From Sulfitobacter sp. LCG007 (GTDB taxonomy: Bacteria; Pseudomonadota; Alphaproteobacteria; Rhodobacterales; Rhodobacteraceae), in the NCBI RefSeq assembly GCF_040801785.1, contig NZ_CP161805.1, positions 62,001-126,000 of the forward strand: DNA of 64,000 nucleotides, written 5' to 3'. The notes under the pieces are model-generated. The model saw nothing but the letters and a program-made list of their open reading frames with translations. It searched no databases and was not told the DNA's origin. A program made the position numbers and the translations under genes. Below, piece by piece: positions 17,303-27,001 of this stretch (its first letter is position 1; each line of letters begins with the position of its first letter).

Positions 17303-18511
17303 ATGACCAACCGTCCTGAAACCTACCGTTTCCACAATGGCGAAAAGGCCAAGCTGCCCTTCGCATCCGAAGAATACGAGGCCCGCCTCGCCGAACTGCG
17401 CGAGCGCATGGACGACACCGGAGCCGCGGTCGCCGTCTTCACGTCGATGCACAACATCGCCTATTATTCGGGCTTTCTCTACTGCTCGTTCGGCCGGCCC
17501 TACGGGCTGGTCGTAACCGACACCGACTGCGTGACGATCTCTGCCGGGATCGACGCGGGTCAGCCCTGGCGGCGCTGTTTCGGCGACAACCTGACCTACA
17601 CCGACTGGCAGCGCGACAACTTCTGGCGCGCGGTGGTCAAGGTGGCGGGAACCGGGAAGGTGGTGGGCTACGAAGCCGACCACCTGACCCTGGCGCAACG
17701 CGAGAAGCTCGAGGATTTCCTGTCGCCCGCCGTCACGGTGGATCTGTCGCAGACGACGATGCGCCAGCGGATGCACAAGTCGGATGCCGAGATCGCGCTT
17801 ATCCGTCAAGGCGCGCAGGTGGCCGACGCGGGCGGATATGCGATCCATGACGCGGTGCGCGCGGGACTGCGCGAGATCGACGTGGCGATGGCGGGCCGCG
17901 ACGCGATGGAACTCGAGATCGCCAGCCGCTTTCCGGACGCCGAATACCGCGACACCTGGGTCTGGTTCCAGTCCGGGCTCAACACCGACGGGGCGCACAA
18001 CCCGGTCACGGGTCGGGTGCTGGAGCGGGGCGATATCCTGTCGCTCAACTGCTTTCCGATGATTTCGGGCTATTACACCGCGCTTGAACGCACGATGTTC
18101 GTCGAGACGGTGGACGACGCAAGCCTCAAGATCTGGGCCGCCAACGTCGCCGCGCATGAATTCGGCATGGGGCTGCTGAAACCGGGCGCGAGCTGTGCGG
18201 ACGTCACGCTGAAGATCAACGAGTTCCTCGAGAACCTCGACCTGCTGCAATACCGCACCTTCGGTTACGGCCATTCCTTCGGGGTGCTGAGCCACTACTA
18301 TGGCCGCGAGGCGGGTCTGGAACTGCGCGAGGATATCGACACCGTGCTGGAACCCGGCATGGTGATCTCGATGGAGCCGATGCTGACCATCCCGCAAGGC
18401 CAGCCCGGGGCGGGCGGCTATCGCGAGCATGACATCCTCGTCATCACCGAGGACGGGGCAGAGAACATCACCGGCTACCCCTATGGGCCGGAATTCAACG
18501 TGGTCGGCTAG
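17303..18511 (+). CDS. Creatinase (creatine amidinohydrolase)
   Basis: The 402-residue product matches Pseudomonas creatinase over its whole length: NIAYYSGFLYCSFGRPY near the N-terminus, WRRCFGDNLTYTDWQRDN, the catalytic-His segment FQSGLNTDGAHNPVTGR, FGYGHSFGVLSHYYGREAGLELREDIDTVLEPGM, and GGYREHDILVITEDGAENIT at the end. Creatinase splits creatine to sarcosine and urea using a metal-free pita-bread fold. It is the second plus-strand gene after the hydrolase (130 bp gap). No creatininase, urease or sarcosine oxidase gene lies in the window. Confidence 0.92.
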   Translation: MTNRPETYRFHNGEKAKLPFASEEYEARLAELRERMDDTGAAVAVFTSMHNIAYYSGFLYCSFGRPYGLVVTDTDCVTISAGIDAGQPWRRCFGDNLTYTDWQRDNFWRAVVKVAGTGKVVGYEADHLTLAQREKLEDFLSPAVTVDLSQTTMRQRMHKSDAEIALIRQGAQVADAGGYAIHDAVRAGLREIDVAMAGRDAMELEIASRFPDAEYRDTWVWFQSGLNTDGAHNPVTGRVLERGDILSLNCFPMISGYYTALERTMFVETVDDASLKIWAANVAAHEFGMGLLKPGASCADVTLKINEFLENLDLLQYRTFGYGHSFGVLSHYYGREAGLELREDIDTVLEPGMVISMEPMLTIPQGQPGAGGYREHDILVITEDGAENITGYPYGPEFNVVG

Positions 18512-18532
18512 GGCCGGTCGCGGGGCAAAGGC

Positions 18533-18874
18533 TCAAAGCCGGATGACGTAGTCCTTGGTGGTGGTTTCGACCACCTCCCAGGTGCCCTCGAAGCCGGGAC
18601 GGATCACCATCCGCGACCCGGCTTTCAGCGGAATGGGTGCGCCATCCGTCGGGGTCAGGACCGAGTGGCCCTCGAGGATGCTGAAGTATTCCCATTCGTC
18701 ATAGGCCACGCGCCACTTTCCCGGCGTCGCCTTCCAGATCCCGCAGAAAAGCCCGTCGCGCTCTTCGATGTTCCATGTGGTGAATTGCGGATTGCCCTCG
18801 ATCACGCGGTCCGGCGGCGGCGCGTCCGTCTCGGGCGGGACGCTCGGGTCGACAAGCAGGTAGTGCTCTGACAT
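18533..18874 (-). CDS. Small cupin-domain protein
   Basis: This 113-residue single-domain cupin shows the two cupin strands-and-loop motifs in weakened form (GKWRVAYDEWEYFSILEGHSVLTP and AGSRMVIRPGFEGTWEVVE). It resembles the Cupin_3/ureidoglycine-aminohydrolase-like group, often encoded beside amino-acid or ureide catabolic genes. The start at 18874 follows AAGGAAGG. It is convergent with creatinase, 22 bp apart. Substrate unknown. Confidence 0.8.
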   Translation of the reverse strand: MSEHYLLVDPSVPPETDAPPPDRVIEGNPQFTTWNIEERDGLFCGIWKATPGKWRVAYDEWEYFSILEGHSVLTPTDGAPIPLKAGSRMVIRPGFEGTWEVVETTTKDYVIRL

Positions 18875-19113
18875 GGGGCCTTCCTTTCCAAATCCCGCGG
18901 GGACACGCGGCAGGCGACCCCCTGAAAGACGCATTTGACCCGGCTTGAGCACGATGCGCAAACGAATTCACGTCGCCAGTCGCGCGCCACGGCTTTCTAT
19001 CGTCGGCGCATCGGCGTGGCGTGGATCGCGCAAGGCGTGTAGAAAGAAGGCGGGCGCGGCCGCAGGGTCGTGCAGGATACCCGGACGGGTCGTCAGAAAG
19101 GGCGGAAGCAACC

Positions 19114-19380
19114 ATGCTGGCATTCCTGCGGCTTCTCGTCGGCGCCTTCGCGGTCCTCACGATCGTCTATGTCTGCCTGTCGTTTTATTCCCGGGCGCGG
19201 CGGCGCGAAAAGCTGGAGCGCGAGTGGGACGAGCACGGCGGCCCCGGCACCCGCGCAGAATTCGTCGCACGGGGGCTCGAGGGCTATGACGGATCGTTGC
19301 GGCGCAGGCTCATCCTTGGAGTCTACGTCGTGCCTCTGGCGATCGTGGCTCTGACGATCTATCTGACGAACTACACCTGA
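19114..19380 (+). CDS. Small two-helix membrane protein
   Basis: An 88-residue protein with membrane helices at about 3-23 and 65-84 and a charged cytoplasmic-type loop between them (RRREKLEREWDEHGGPGTRAEFVARG). It matches short conserved alphaproteobacterial membrane proteins of unknown function seen beside DUF1523 genes. It is 9 bp upstream of the DUF1523 gene and probably co-transcribed. I do not recognise a function. Confidence 0.7.
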   Translation: MLAFLRLLVGAFAVLTIVYVCLSFYSRARRREKLEREWDEHGGPGTRAEFVARGLEGYDGSLRRRLILGVYVVPLAIVALTIYLTNYT

Positions 19381-19389
19381 GGGCACGAC

Positions 19390-20037
19390 ATGCGATACGT
19401 GAAATGGACGATCATCCTTCTGTTCTGGGCACTTGTGGCGGCGTTCTTCCATTACACGCTGCCGCAGACGGACATCGTGCGCATCACCGACACCTACGAA
19501 AAGCGTGTCGATCCCGGCGAGAACTCGATCTTCTGGGGCAGCGGTGACGTAGGGGCATCGCCGAACACCGGTAACCGCGACGTCTTCTTCATCCAGACCC
19601 GCCGTGCCGACGACAGGATCATCGTCTACCGCAACGAGGACACGGGCTGGGGATGGCCGCCCTACTTCAAGTTTGACACCTCCAACCTGCAGGCCGAAGC
19701 GGCCGACATGAAGTCGACCGCCGCGAACCCGCGCTATGTCGCCCTGCGTCACTACGGCTGGCGCAACGAGTTCTTCTCGATCTTCCCAAATGCCGTATCC
19801 CTGCGACCCGTCGATGGGCCCGACGCCTCCAAGGGCATTCCCTGGGTCAACATCATCGTCCTGACGCTTTTCTTCGCGCTGGTCTGGGCGATCTGGTCGC
19901 GCTGGCGCAGGTTCCGGCTAAGGCGGATCGACCCGGCGCTGGAAGACATGCAGGACAGCTGGGAGGCCGCCGGGGCCGCTGCCGACGAAAGACGCGGACG
20001 CCTGCGCCGCTGGTGGGCCGACCGGGGCACGCGCTGA
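19390..20037 (+). CDS. DUF1523 family membrane protein
   Basis: This 215-residue protein has one N-terminal helix (about 5-22), a roughly 130-residue extracytoplasmic domain (PQTDIVRITDTYEKRV, DVFFIQTRRADDRIIVYRNEDTGWGWPPYFKFDT, RYVALRHYGWRNEFFSIFPNAVSLRPV), a second helix (about 152-170) and a basic tail. This is the layout of the DUF1523 family, common in Rhodobacterales and of unknown role. It sits directly after the two-helix gene and upstream of aspS. Confidence 0.8.
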   Translation: MRYVKWTIILLFWALVAAFFHYTLPQTDIVRITDTYEKRVDPGENSIFWGSGDVGASPNTGNRDVFFIQTRRADDRIIVYRNEDTGWGWPPYFKFDTSNLQAEAADMKSTAANPRYVALRHYGWRNEFFSIFPNAVSLRPVDGPDASKGIPWVNIIVLTLFFALVWAIWSRWRRFRLRRIDPALEDMQDSWEAAGAAADERRGRLRRWWADRGTR

Positions 20038-20139
20038 ACGCGCCGTAAGCCCGCGCAGCGCCCTGCTGCGCCTTGACTTCCCTGCCCCGGAACGGTGTAT
20101 CTGCGCCTCGACTTCCGCCCGAGCACAGGGAACCAGACC

Positions 20140-21921
20140 ATGCACGCCTTTCGCAGCCATACCTGCGCCGAACTGACCGCCGCCAATGTCGGCGAGACCG
20201 TCCGCCTGTCAGGCTGGGTGCATCGCGTGCGAGATCACGGCGGCATCCTCTTCATTGACCTGCGCGACCATTACGGCGTGACGCAGGTCCTGTGCGATCC
20301 TGACAGCGCCGCCTTCGCCGAGGTCGAGAAGCTGCGTGCCGAATGGTGTATCCGCATCGACGGCGAGGTGAAGGCGCGCACGCCCGAGCTGGTGAATAGC
20401 AAGATCCCGACCGGCGAGATCGAGGTTTTCGTGCGCGACATCGAGGTGCTGGGCGCCGCGAAGGAACTGCCGCTGCAAGTCTTCGGCGAACAGGATTACC
20501 CCGAGGAGACGCGCCTTCGATATCGCTACCTCGACCTGCGCCGCGAGAAGATGCAGGAGAACATGAAGCTGCGCTCGGACGTGGTGTCCTCGATCCGGCG
20601 GCGCATGTGGGACAAGGGCTTTCGCGAGTTCCAGACGCCCATCATCACCGCATCCTCCCCCGAAGGTGCCCGCGACTTCCTCGTGCCCTCGCGCCTGCAT
20701 CCGGGCAAGTTCTACGCCCTGCCGCAGGCCCCCCAGCAGTTCAAGCAGCTGCTCATGGTCTCGGGCTTCGACAAGTATTTCCAGATCGCGCCCTGTTTCC
20801 GCGACGAGGATCCGCGCGCCGACCGCTCGCCCACCGACTTCTACCAGCTCGACCTCGAGATGAGCTTTGTTACCCAGCAGGACGTGTTCGACACCGTCTC
20901 GCCGGTTCTGGCGGGCATCTTCGAGGAATTCGGGAACGGCAAGAAGGTCGACGATCCCGCCGAATGGCCGCAGATCTCGTACCGCGATGCCGCGCTGAAG
21001 TACGGCACCGACAAGCCCGACCTGCGCAACCCGATCGAGATGCAGGTGGTCTCGGACCACTTCCGCGGCTCCGGCTTCGCGATCTTCGCCAATCTGCTCG
21101 AACAGGACGGCACCGAGATCCGCGCCATCCCGGCCCCCACGGGCGGGTCGCGCAAGTTCTGCGACCGGATGAACGCCTATGCCCAGAAGGAAGGGCTGCC
21201 GGGGATGGGGTATATCTTCTGGCGCGAGGGAGAGTCCGGCATGGAAGCCGCCGGCCCGCTGGCAAAGAACATCGGACCCGAGCGGACCGAGGCGATCCGC
21301 CAGCAGCTTGGCCTCGGTGTGGGCGATGCGGCCTTCTTCCTCGGCGGCAAGCCCAGGACCTTCGAGGCTATCGCGGGCCGGGCGCGCACCGTGATCGGCA
21401 ACGAACTGGGCCTCACGGACGAGGACCGCTTTGCCTTCGCCTGGATCGTGGATTTCCCGATCTACGAGAAGGACGCCGAAACCGGCAAGATCGACTTCGA
21501 GCACAACCCCTTCTCGATGCCCCAAGGCGGGATGGAGGCGCTGGAGGGCGATCCGCTCGACGTGCGCGGCTTCCAGTACGACCTGGCCTGCAACGGCTAC
21601 GAGCTGGTTTCCGGCGCGATCCGCAACCACAAGCCGGAGATCATGTTCAAGGCCTTCGAAATCGCCGGGTACGGTGAGGAGGAAGTGCGCAAGCGCTTCG
21701 GTGGCATGGTCAACGCGTTCCAATACGGCGCCCCGCCGCACGGCGGCTGTGCCGCTGGCATCGACCGGATCGTGATGCTGCTGGCCGAAGAGCAGAACAT
21801 CCGCGAGGTCATCCTCTTCCCGATGAACCAGCGCGCCGAAGACCTGATGATGAACGCGCCCTCCGATCCGATGAGCGATCAGCTGATGGAACTCGGCTTG
21901 CGGATCATTCCCCGCGACTGA
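20140..21921 (+). CDS. aspS: Aspartyl-tRNA synthetase
   Basis: AspRS (593 residues) charges tRNA-Asp. The N-terminal OB-fold anticodon domain ([28 protein letters not shown]) leads into the class II core: motif 1 ([25 protein letters not shown]), motif 2 ([24 protein letters not shown]) and motif 3 ([18 protein letters not shown]), with a bacterial insert domain between. Length and domain order are those of the bacterial-type enzyme. Alphaproteobacterial AspRS is often non-discriminating and also charges tRNA-Asn where asnS is absent. Start at 20140 gives [12 protein letters not shown], the family N-terminus. Confidence 0.97.
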   Translation: MHAFRSHTCAELTAANVGETVRLSGWVHRVRDHGGILFIDLRDHYGVTQVLCDPDSAAFAEVEKLRAEWCIRIDGEVKARTPELVNSKIPTGEIEVFVRDIEVLGAAKELPLQVFGEQDYPEETRLRYRYLDLRREKMQENMKLRSDVVSSIRRRMWDKGFREFQTPIITASSPEGARDFLVPSRLHPGKFYALPQAPQQFKQLLMVSGFDKYFQIAPCFRDEDPRADRSPTDFYQLDLEMSFVTQQDVFDTVSPVLAGIFEEFGNGKKVDDPAEWPQISYRDAALKYGTDKPDLRNPIEMQVVSDHFRGSGFAIFANLLEQDGTEIRAIPAPTGGSRKFCDRMNAYAQKEGLPGMGYIFWREGESGMEAAGPLAKNIGPERTEAIRQQLGLGVGDAAFFLGGKPRTFEAIAGRARTVIGNELGLTDEDRFAFAWIVDFPIYEKDAETGKIDFEHNPFSMPQGGMEALEGDPLDVRGFQYDLACNGYELVSGAIRNHKPEIMFKAFEIAGYGEEEVRKRFGGMVNAFQYGAPPHGGCAAGIDRIVMLLAEEQNIREVILFPMNQRAEDLMMNAPSDPMSDQLMELGLRIIPRD

Positions 21922-21979
21922 GAGCCGTCCCTCGCCGGTGCTATTGAATAACCGGGGCGCAGGGGCGATTTCGTGATCA

Positions 21980-22006
21980 CCGGGGCGATGCAATCCGCCC
22001 CGGGCT
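21980..22006 (+). terminator. Probable terminator after aspS
   Basis: CCGGGGCG (21980-21987) and CGCCCCGG (21996-22003) form a perfect 8-bp stem with an 8-nt loop 60 bp after the aspS stop. It is followed by GCTTTGCTATT, a weak T-rich tail. It lies just before the DUF1800 gene start at 22046. Confidence 0.5.
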
Positions 22007-22045
22007 TTGCTATTGCTGTCCCATCGCGTGCCGCCGGAGCGTCGC

Positions 22046-23431
22046 ATGTCTGCCTTTGACCCGGAATTCGCCGAAATGCGGTTCGGCCTCGGACTGTCGC
22101 CGTTGCATGCGCCTGCGGCGTCGCCCGAAGCCATGCTGGCCGCGATTCGCGGGCCTGACGTGATGGCGCAAACCTTTCCCATAGACGATTTCGAAAGTTT
22201 CCGTCCGCGCGTCCTGCAGGCCAACGAGCTGAACAGGAATGCCCGCGACGCCGCGAAACCGGCGGAGAGCGGGAAGCTGATGGCGCAGCGCGCCCGGCTG
22301 CTCGGCGATCTGCGTGCGGACCAGTTCCGCTGGTTCGGCCAGACCATGCTCCGGCGCATCAACACGTCGAGCGGCCTGCGAGAACGACTGGTCTTCTTCT
22401 GGTCCGATCATTTCACCGCCCGCGGCAAGATCGGGGCCATGCGCTACGGCAGCGCCACCTTCGTCGAGGATGCGATACGTCCGCATGTCGCGGGGCGTTT
22501 CGCCGATCTGCTGGTTGCGGCCGTGACCCACCCGGTCATGCTGCAATATCTCGACCAGAACCGCTCGGTGGGACCCAACAGCCGGGTCGCCCGCGATGCC
22601 AAGGACATGCGCGGCCTGAACGAAAACCTCGCGCGCGAAGTGCTCGAGCTGCATACTCTGGGCGTCGGCGGGCCCTACCGGCAGCGCGACGTGCGCCAGC
22701 TTGCAGAACTGTTCACCGGGCTGAATTATTCGGTGAAATCCGGCTTCCGCTTTCGCGGCGGAATCGTCGAACCGGGCAAGGAAGTCGTGCTTGGCGTGGC
22801 CTATCCGGATGCCAGGGACATGGAACCCGTGCGGCTCGTGCTCGAGGACCTGGCCAGCCACCCGGCGACCGCGGCCCATATCGCGCGCTCCCTGGCGGTG
22901 CATTTCGTCTCGGACGATCCGGACCCGGCGCTGATCGACCATGTTGCCGCACGCTACCTTGCGACCGGAGGCGATCTGCCATCGGTCTATGCCGCCCTGC
23001 TCGAACATCCCGCGGCCTGGGCCGACCCGTTCGGGAACGTGAAGTTTCCGCTCGACTTCATGAGTTCGGCCCTGCGCGCGCTGGCGATCCCGACCGAGGC
23101 GATCACGGGCCTGCTCGAGGCACAGACGCGCGGCTGGTTCCTTCGCGGCCTTGCCCGGATGGGTCAGCCCTGGGAGACGGTGATCGACCCGGATGGCTGG
23201 ACCGAGGTGGACGGCGAATGGCTGACCCCGCAGGGGGTTGCCGCGCGCATCGAATGGGCCATGGCGGTACCGCGCAAGCTGCTGGCGAGGATGCCCGACC
23301 CGCGCGACTTCGTAACGCAGGCGCTGGGGCGCCATGCCGCGCCAGAGGTCGTCTTTGCCGCCAGTGCCGCCGAAAGCCAGTCCGAGGCCATCGGACTGGT
23401 GCTCTGCAGTCCGCGCTTCCAGCGCCGATGA
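22046..23431 (+). CDS. DUF1800 family protein
   Basis: This 461-residue protein shows the DUF1800 hallmarks: RRINTSSGLRERLVFFWSDHFTA, MLQYLDQNRSVGPNSR, LNENLAREVLELHTLGVGGPYRQRDVRQLAELFTGL, and a C-terminal half with ARSLAVHFVSDDP and NVKFPLDFMSSALRAL. DUF1800 genes are nearly always paired with a DUF1501 gene, as here (10 bp downstream). The pair is widespread in environmental bacteria without a proven function; some members affect surface polymers. No signal peptide is visible at the chosen start. Confidence 0.85.
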   Translation: MSAFDPEFAEMRFGLGLSPLHAPAASPEAMLAAIRGPDVMAQTFPIDDFESFRPRVLQANELNRNARDAAKPAESGKLMAQRARLLGDLRADQFRWFGQTMLRRINTSSGLRERLVFFWSDHFTARGKIGAMRYGSATFVEDAIRPHVAGRFADLLVAAVTHPVMLQYLDQNRSVGPNSRVARDAKDMRGLNENLAREVLELHTLGVGGPYRQRDVRQLAELFTGLNYSVKSGFRFRGGIVEPGKEVVLGVAYPDARDMEPVRLVLEDLASHPATAAHIARSLAVHFVSDDPDPALIDHVAARYLATGGDLPSVYAALLEHPAAWADPFGNVKFPLDFMSSALRALAIPTEAITGLLEAQTRGWFLRGLARMGQPWETVIDPDGWTEVDGEWLTPQGVAARIEWAMAVPRKLLARMPDPRDFVTQALGRHAAPEVVFAASAAESQSEAIGLVLCSPRFQRR

Positions 23432-23441
23432 GGTGAAACCG

Positions 23442-24620
23442 ATGTCAGATCGCTATTCCCGCCGCGCCTTTCTCGCCCGCTCCGGCATCATCGGATGTTC
23501 GTTGGCCGCGAGCCCCCTGCTGACGCCCGTCAGCGTCGCCGCCGCGCCCTGGGACACCCGGCTTGTCGTCATCATCCTGCGCGGGGCGATGGACGGGCTC
23601 GACGTCCTGCGTCCGCAGGGCGATCCGACCTGGCGCAGCCTGCGCCCGAGCCTCAGCGCGGGTACGGCCGGCCTGGATCTCGACGGCTTCTTCGCGATGC
23701 ATCCCGCGCTTTCCGGGCTGATGCCCCTGTGGCAGGCGGGAGAGCTGGGCTTCGTCAACGCGGTCTCGACTCCCTACCGGGACAAGCGCAGCCATTTCGA
23801 CGGGCAGGACATCCTCGAGGCCGGGACCAGAGAGCTTGCGCCCGGCGTGCGCGACGGCTGGCTGAACCGGATGCTGCAGGCGGTGCCCGGCGCTGGCGTC
23901 GAGACCGCCTATGCGGTCGGCGACAACGACCTGCGCCTTCTCAGCGGAGATGCCAGGGTGTCGAACTGGTCGCCCCAGACGGATTTCGTCCTGAGCCCCC
24001 AGGCGGCGCGGTTGATGGCGATGATCACCGAAGCCGATCCGGTCATGCATGCCGCTCTTGAACAGGCCGACACGCTCGCACGCAGCACACGGATGGAAAG
24101 GGGCGGTGCGGAGCGCCTGAACGGTGCGCACCGGCGCATCGCCGAATTCGTCGGGCAGAGGCTGCGCGGGGATGGGCGCGTCGCGGGGTTCTCGATCAAC
24201 GGCTGGGACACGCATTACAACCAGTCCCGGATCATCGATGGTGCGCTGCTGCGGCTGGCGGATGCGATTCTGGTGCTGCGGGACACGCTGACCGCGCCGG
24301 TCTGGAACAAGACGGCGGTGATCGCGCTCACGGAATTCGGTCGGACCGCGCGCGAGAACGGGTCAGGCGGAACGGATCACGGTACCGGGGGTCTGATGCT
24401 GATGGCGGGTGGCGCGATTCGCGGCGGGCGGGTCCATGGCCGCTGGCCGGGACTGGACGAGGCGGACCTCTACGAGCGGCGCGACCTGATGCCGACATCG
24501 GATGTGCGCGCCCACGCCGGATGGATCCTGCGCGGCGTGACGGGGCTTGATCGTGCGACGCTCGAGCGCACGGTGTTCCCGGGTGTCGACATGGGCCGCG
24601 ACCCGGTGCTGTTGCGCTGA
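23442..24620 (+). CDS. DUF1501 family Tat-exported protein
   Basis: This 392-residue protein starts with a twin-arginine signal (SRRAFLARSG, then a hydrophobic stretch ending VSVAAAP near residue 35). The body has the DUF1501 pattern: LVVIILRGAMDGLDVLRP, LSGLMPLWQAGELGFVNAVSTPYRDKRSHFDGQD, WDTHYNQ and VIALTEFGRTARENGSGGTDHGTGG. The fold is related to sulfatase/alkaline phosphatase. It follows the DUF1800 gene by 10 bp and is surely co-transcribed. Export by Tat implies folding or cofactor loading in the cytoplasm. Confidence 0.87.
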   Translation: MSDRYSRRAFLARSGIIGCSLAASPLLTPVSVAAAPWDTRLVVIILRGAMDGLDVLRPQGDPTWRSLRPSLSAGTAGLDLDGFFAMHPALSGLMPLWQAGELGFVNAVSTPYRDKRSHFDGQDILEAGTRELAPGVRDGWLNRMLQAVPGAGVETAYAVGDNDLRLLSGDARVSNWSPQTDFVLSPQAARLMAMITEADPVMHAALEQADTLARSTRMERGGAERLNGAHRRIAEFVGQRLRGDGRVAGFSINGWDTHYNQSRIIDGALLRLADAILVLRDTLTAPVWNKTAVIALTEFGRTARENGSGGTDHGTGGLMLMAGGAIRGGRVHGRWPGLDEADLYERRDLMPTSDVRAHAGWILRGVTGLDRATLERTVFPGVDMGRDPVLLR

Positions 24621-24664
24621 CGCCGCCCCTTGGCCTTGCCTTGGGCCGGCCCTAACGTCGCGCC

Positions 24665-25393
24665 ATGACGCTGAAAGAGATCTCCGATTCCCGGCCGCTT
24701 GGCAGGCCCGTTCCAGACTGGAAAGCGCCGCCCGCGCCGTCGGGCGAACCCCTGTGCGGCGCATATGCCGAGATCGAGGCGCTGGACCCGGACCGGCATG
24801 CCGCGGCGCTCTTCGAAGCGTTCGCGGGCCACGACAGCGTCTGGGACTACCTGCCCTATGGTCCTTTCGACACGCGCGAGGCCTATGCGGACTGGACCCG
24901 CAAGGTGGCTGAAGACCCCGCACTGCGCTTTTACGCCATCCGCAACCTTGCCTCCATGCGATGGGAGGGCGTGGCGAGCTTCCTGCGGATCGATCCGCCG
25001 GCCGGTTCCATCGAGGTCGGACATATCAACTTCAGCCCGGCGCTTCAGCGGACCCGCGCGGCGACCGAAGCGATGTATCTGATGATGGACTGGGCGTTTT
25101 CCCGGGGCTATCGGCGCTACGAATGGAAATGCAATGCGCTGAACGGCGGATCGCGCCGCGCGGCGGCGCGGCTGGGCCTGAGCTTCGAGGGGATTTTCCG
25201 GAACCATCTGGTGGTGAAGGGCCGCAATCGCGACACCGCCTGGTTCGCCGCGACCTCGGAAGACTGGCCAGCGTTGAAGGAGGCGTTCGGAGCCTGGCTG
25301 ACCCCGTCGAATTTCGACGCGCGCGGCATGCAGATCCGCAGCCTCGCCAGCCTGACCGAGCCCGTCCTCGTCGCACGGGATCCGGCCGGATAG
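24665..25393 (+). CDS. GNAT-family N-acetyltransferase
   Basis: This 242-residue protein resembles RimJ/RimL-type acetyltransferases. Recognisable elements are WEGVASFLRIDPPAGSIEVGHINFSPALQRTRAATEAMYLMMDWAF (strands 4-5 and helix 3 around 105-145) and the NGGSRRAAARLGLSFEGIFRNHLVVKGRNRDTAWFA segment that follows acetyl-CoA binding. It likely acetylates an amine using acetyl-CoA; the target is unknown. The gene lies 44 bp after the DUF1501 gene and is convergent with the response-regulator gene. Confidence 0.85.
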   Translation: MTLKEISDSRPLGRPVPDWKAPPAPSGEPLCGAYAEIEALDPDRHAAALFEAFAGHDSVWDYLPYGPFDTREAYADWTRKVAEDPALRFYAIRNLASMRWEGVASFLRIDPPAGSIEVGHINFSPALQRTRAATEAMYLMMDWAFSRGYRRYEWKCNALNGGSRRAAARLGLSFEGIFRNHLVVKGRNRDTAWFAATSEDWPALKEAFGAWLTPSNFDARGMQIRSLASLTEPVLVARDPAG

Positions 25394-25400
25394 CGCCCCG

Positions 25401-26120
25401 CTAGATCGCGAGCTTCTGCTTCAGACGCTGTTGCACCAGTCCCGCCAGCGTTTCGGCCTCGATCCCGCCGGTTTCGCCCGCCGCGCGTTTCCGCGCGAGC
25501 GCCCGCGCGGCGTCCTCGAGGCTTCGGTCATGGGCGGACCTTGCGACACCGCTCAGGAATTGAGCGGCATAATCGAGCGCATGGTCGTCCGGACCGTCCT
25601 GCAGCACGTCGGCGATATGGGCCATGTCATCATGGAATGCCATGCGGTCGGGCAGGATGATCTCGTCGCTGATCAGCCTCGGCCCGGACGGCTGGCGTTC
25701 GGGCGGCAGCTTCTCCAGCACAGCCTCCTGGAACCCGGCCAGCGAGGTGATGGGCTTGGCGAGGAACCCGTCCGCGCCCGCCTCGAGCGCCACGGAGGCG
25801 GCATCCGGATCTCCGGATGTGCCGAGGATGACCGCCACGCGCGGGTCGGTCCGCCCCAGTTCGCGGATCAGGTCGGCACCGTTGCCGTCCGGAAGCCCGA
25901 GGTCCACGATCACCACCGACGGGCAGTAGGTCTGGAGATGGCGCCGGGCCGAGCGCATGCAGTCCGCCCGCCGTATCCGGGCCCCGCTGCGCAGACAGAG
26001 CAGGCGAATCGCCTCGCAGGCGAAGCGGCTGTCCTCGATCACCAGGATCGTCAGGCCGAGCAGTGGCCTTCCCGGCTTCGGGGCCAGAATGGCCGGTGTG
26101 AATGGATCCGTCTTTTCCAT
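25401..26120 (-). CDS. Orphan response-regulator receiver protein
   Basis: A receiver domain occupies about residues 24-135: acidic Asp30 (VIEDS), phospho-acceptor Asp73 (IVDLGLPDGNG), Thr101 (LGTSGDP) and Lys122 (FLAKPIT). The remaining C-terminal ~100 residues are helical (DHALDYAAQFLSGVARSAHDRSLEDAARALARKRA) with no recognisable DNA-binding or enzymatic output domain. No histidine kinase is adjacent. It may act by protein-protein contact or as a phosphate sink. Confidence 0.85.
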   Translation of the reverse strand: MEKTDPFTPAILAPKPGRPLLGLTILVIEDSRFACEAIRLLCLRSGARIRRADCMRSARRHLQTYCPSVVIVDLGLPDGNGADLIRELGRTDPRVAVILGTSGDPDAASVALEAGADGFLAKPITSLAGFQEAVLEKLPPERQPSGPRLISDEIILPDRMAFHDDMAHIADVLQDGPDDHALDYAAQFLSGVARSAHDRSLEDAARALARKRAAGETGGIEAETLAGLVQQRLKQKLAI

Positions 26121-26290
26121 CGTCCCCTCCAGTTCGACTCGTTATCCTGAGGCGAGGATGGACCGGCGAAGGCTAATACCCCGTTAATCGCGCCGCTCGC
26201 CCTGTCCGGCATGACTGCGGCGGTGCGTCGCTTGCGCAACGGGCTCGGGGGGCCCATAAACCCGAAAGGTCGTCAGCGAGGAATGAGCCC

Positions 26291-26695
26291 ATGATCGGTC
26301 GCCTGAACCACGTCGCCATTGCCGTTCCCGACCTTGAGGCGGCCGCCGGACAGTATCGCAGCGCGCTCGGCGCACATGTCGGGCCGGCCCAGGACGAACC
26401 CGAACATGGTGTCACCGTGGTCTTCATCGAATTGCCGAATACCAAGATCGAGCTGCTCTGCCCGCTGGGCGACGACAGCCCGATCCGGGGCTTTCTCGAC
26501 AAGAACCACGCGGGCGGGATCCACCACGTCTGCTACGAGGTCGAGGACATCCTCGCCGCGCGCGATCATCTGAAATCGACAGGCGCACGGGTGCTCGGCG
26601 ACGGAGAGCCCAGGATCGGCGCCCATGGCAAGCCCGTGCTGTTCCTGCATCCGAAGGACTTCAACGGATGCCTCGTCGAACTCGAGCAGGTCTGA
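26291..26695 (+). CDS. mce: Methylmalonyl-CoA epimerase
   Basis: This 134-residue VOC-fold enzyme interconverts (R)- and (S)-methylmalonyl-CoA in propionate and branched-chain amino acid breakdown. Metal-binding and family features are the first His in IGRLNHVAIAVPDLEAA, ELPNTKIELLCPLGDDSPI, GGIHHVCYEVEDI and the terminal FLHPKDFNGCLVELEQ. A GAGGAA ribosome binding site precedes the ATG. The DUF1467 gene follows 9 bp later, a common alphaproteobacterial pairing. Confidence 0.93.
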   Translation: MIGRLNHVAIAVPDLEAAAGQYRSALGAHVGPAQDEPEHGVTVVFIELPNTKIELLCPLGDDSPIRGFLDKNHAGGIHHVCYEVEDILAARDHLKSTGARVLGDGEPRIGAHGKPVLFLHPKDFNGCLVELEQV

Positions 26696-26704
26696 GGGTC
26701 GCGC

Positions 26705-27001
26705 ATGGGCGTCGTATCGGGAATCGTACTCTTCGCCGTGATCTGGTTCATGACCTTTTTCGTGGTCCTGCCGATCCGGATCCAGACCCAAGGCGAGAGC
26801 GGAGAGGTCGTGCCGGGCACGCATACCTCGGCGCCCGCCCGTCACGACCTGAAGCGGAAGGCCTGGATCACGACGGGCATCGCCGCCCTGCTCTGGGCGA
26901 TCTGCGCGGCGGTCATCCTGTCCGGCGCGATCACCGTGCGCGATCTGGACTGGTGGCAGCGGATGGCGCCGCTCCCGTCAGCAGATGATAGAGGTGGGTG
27001 A
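26705..27001 (+). CDS. DUF1467 family small membrane protein
   Basis: This 98-residue protein has two membrane helices (about 4-22 and 57-78) with VVLPIRIQTQGESGEVVPGTHTSAPA between them, the conserved DUF1467 signature. It is encoded directly after mce. Its last 71 bp overlap the 3' end of the convergent EI24-family gene. Function unknown. Confidence 0.85.
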   Translation: MGVVSGIVLFAVIWFMTFFVVLPIRIQTQGESGEVVPGTHTSAPARHDLKRKAWITTGIAALLWAICAAVILSGAITVRDLDWWQRMAPLPSADDRGG

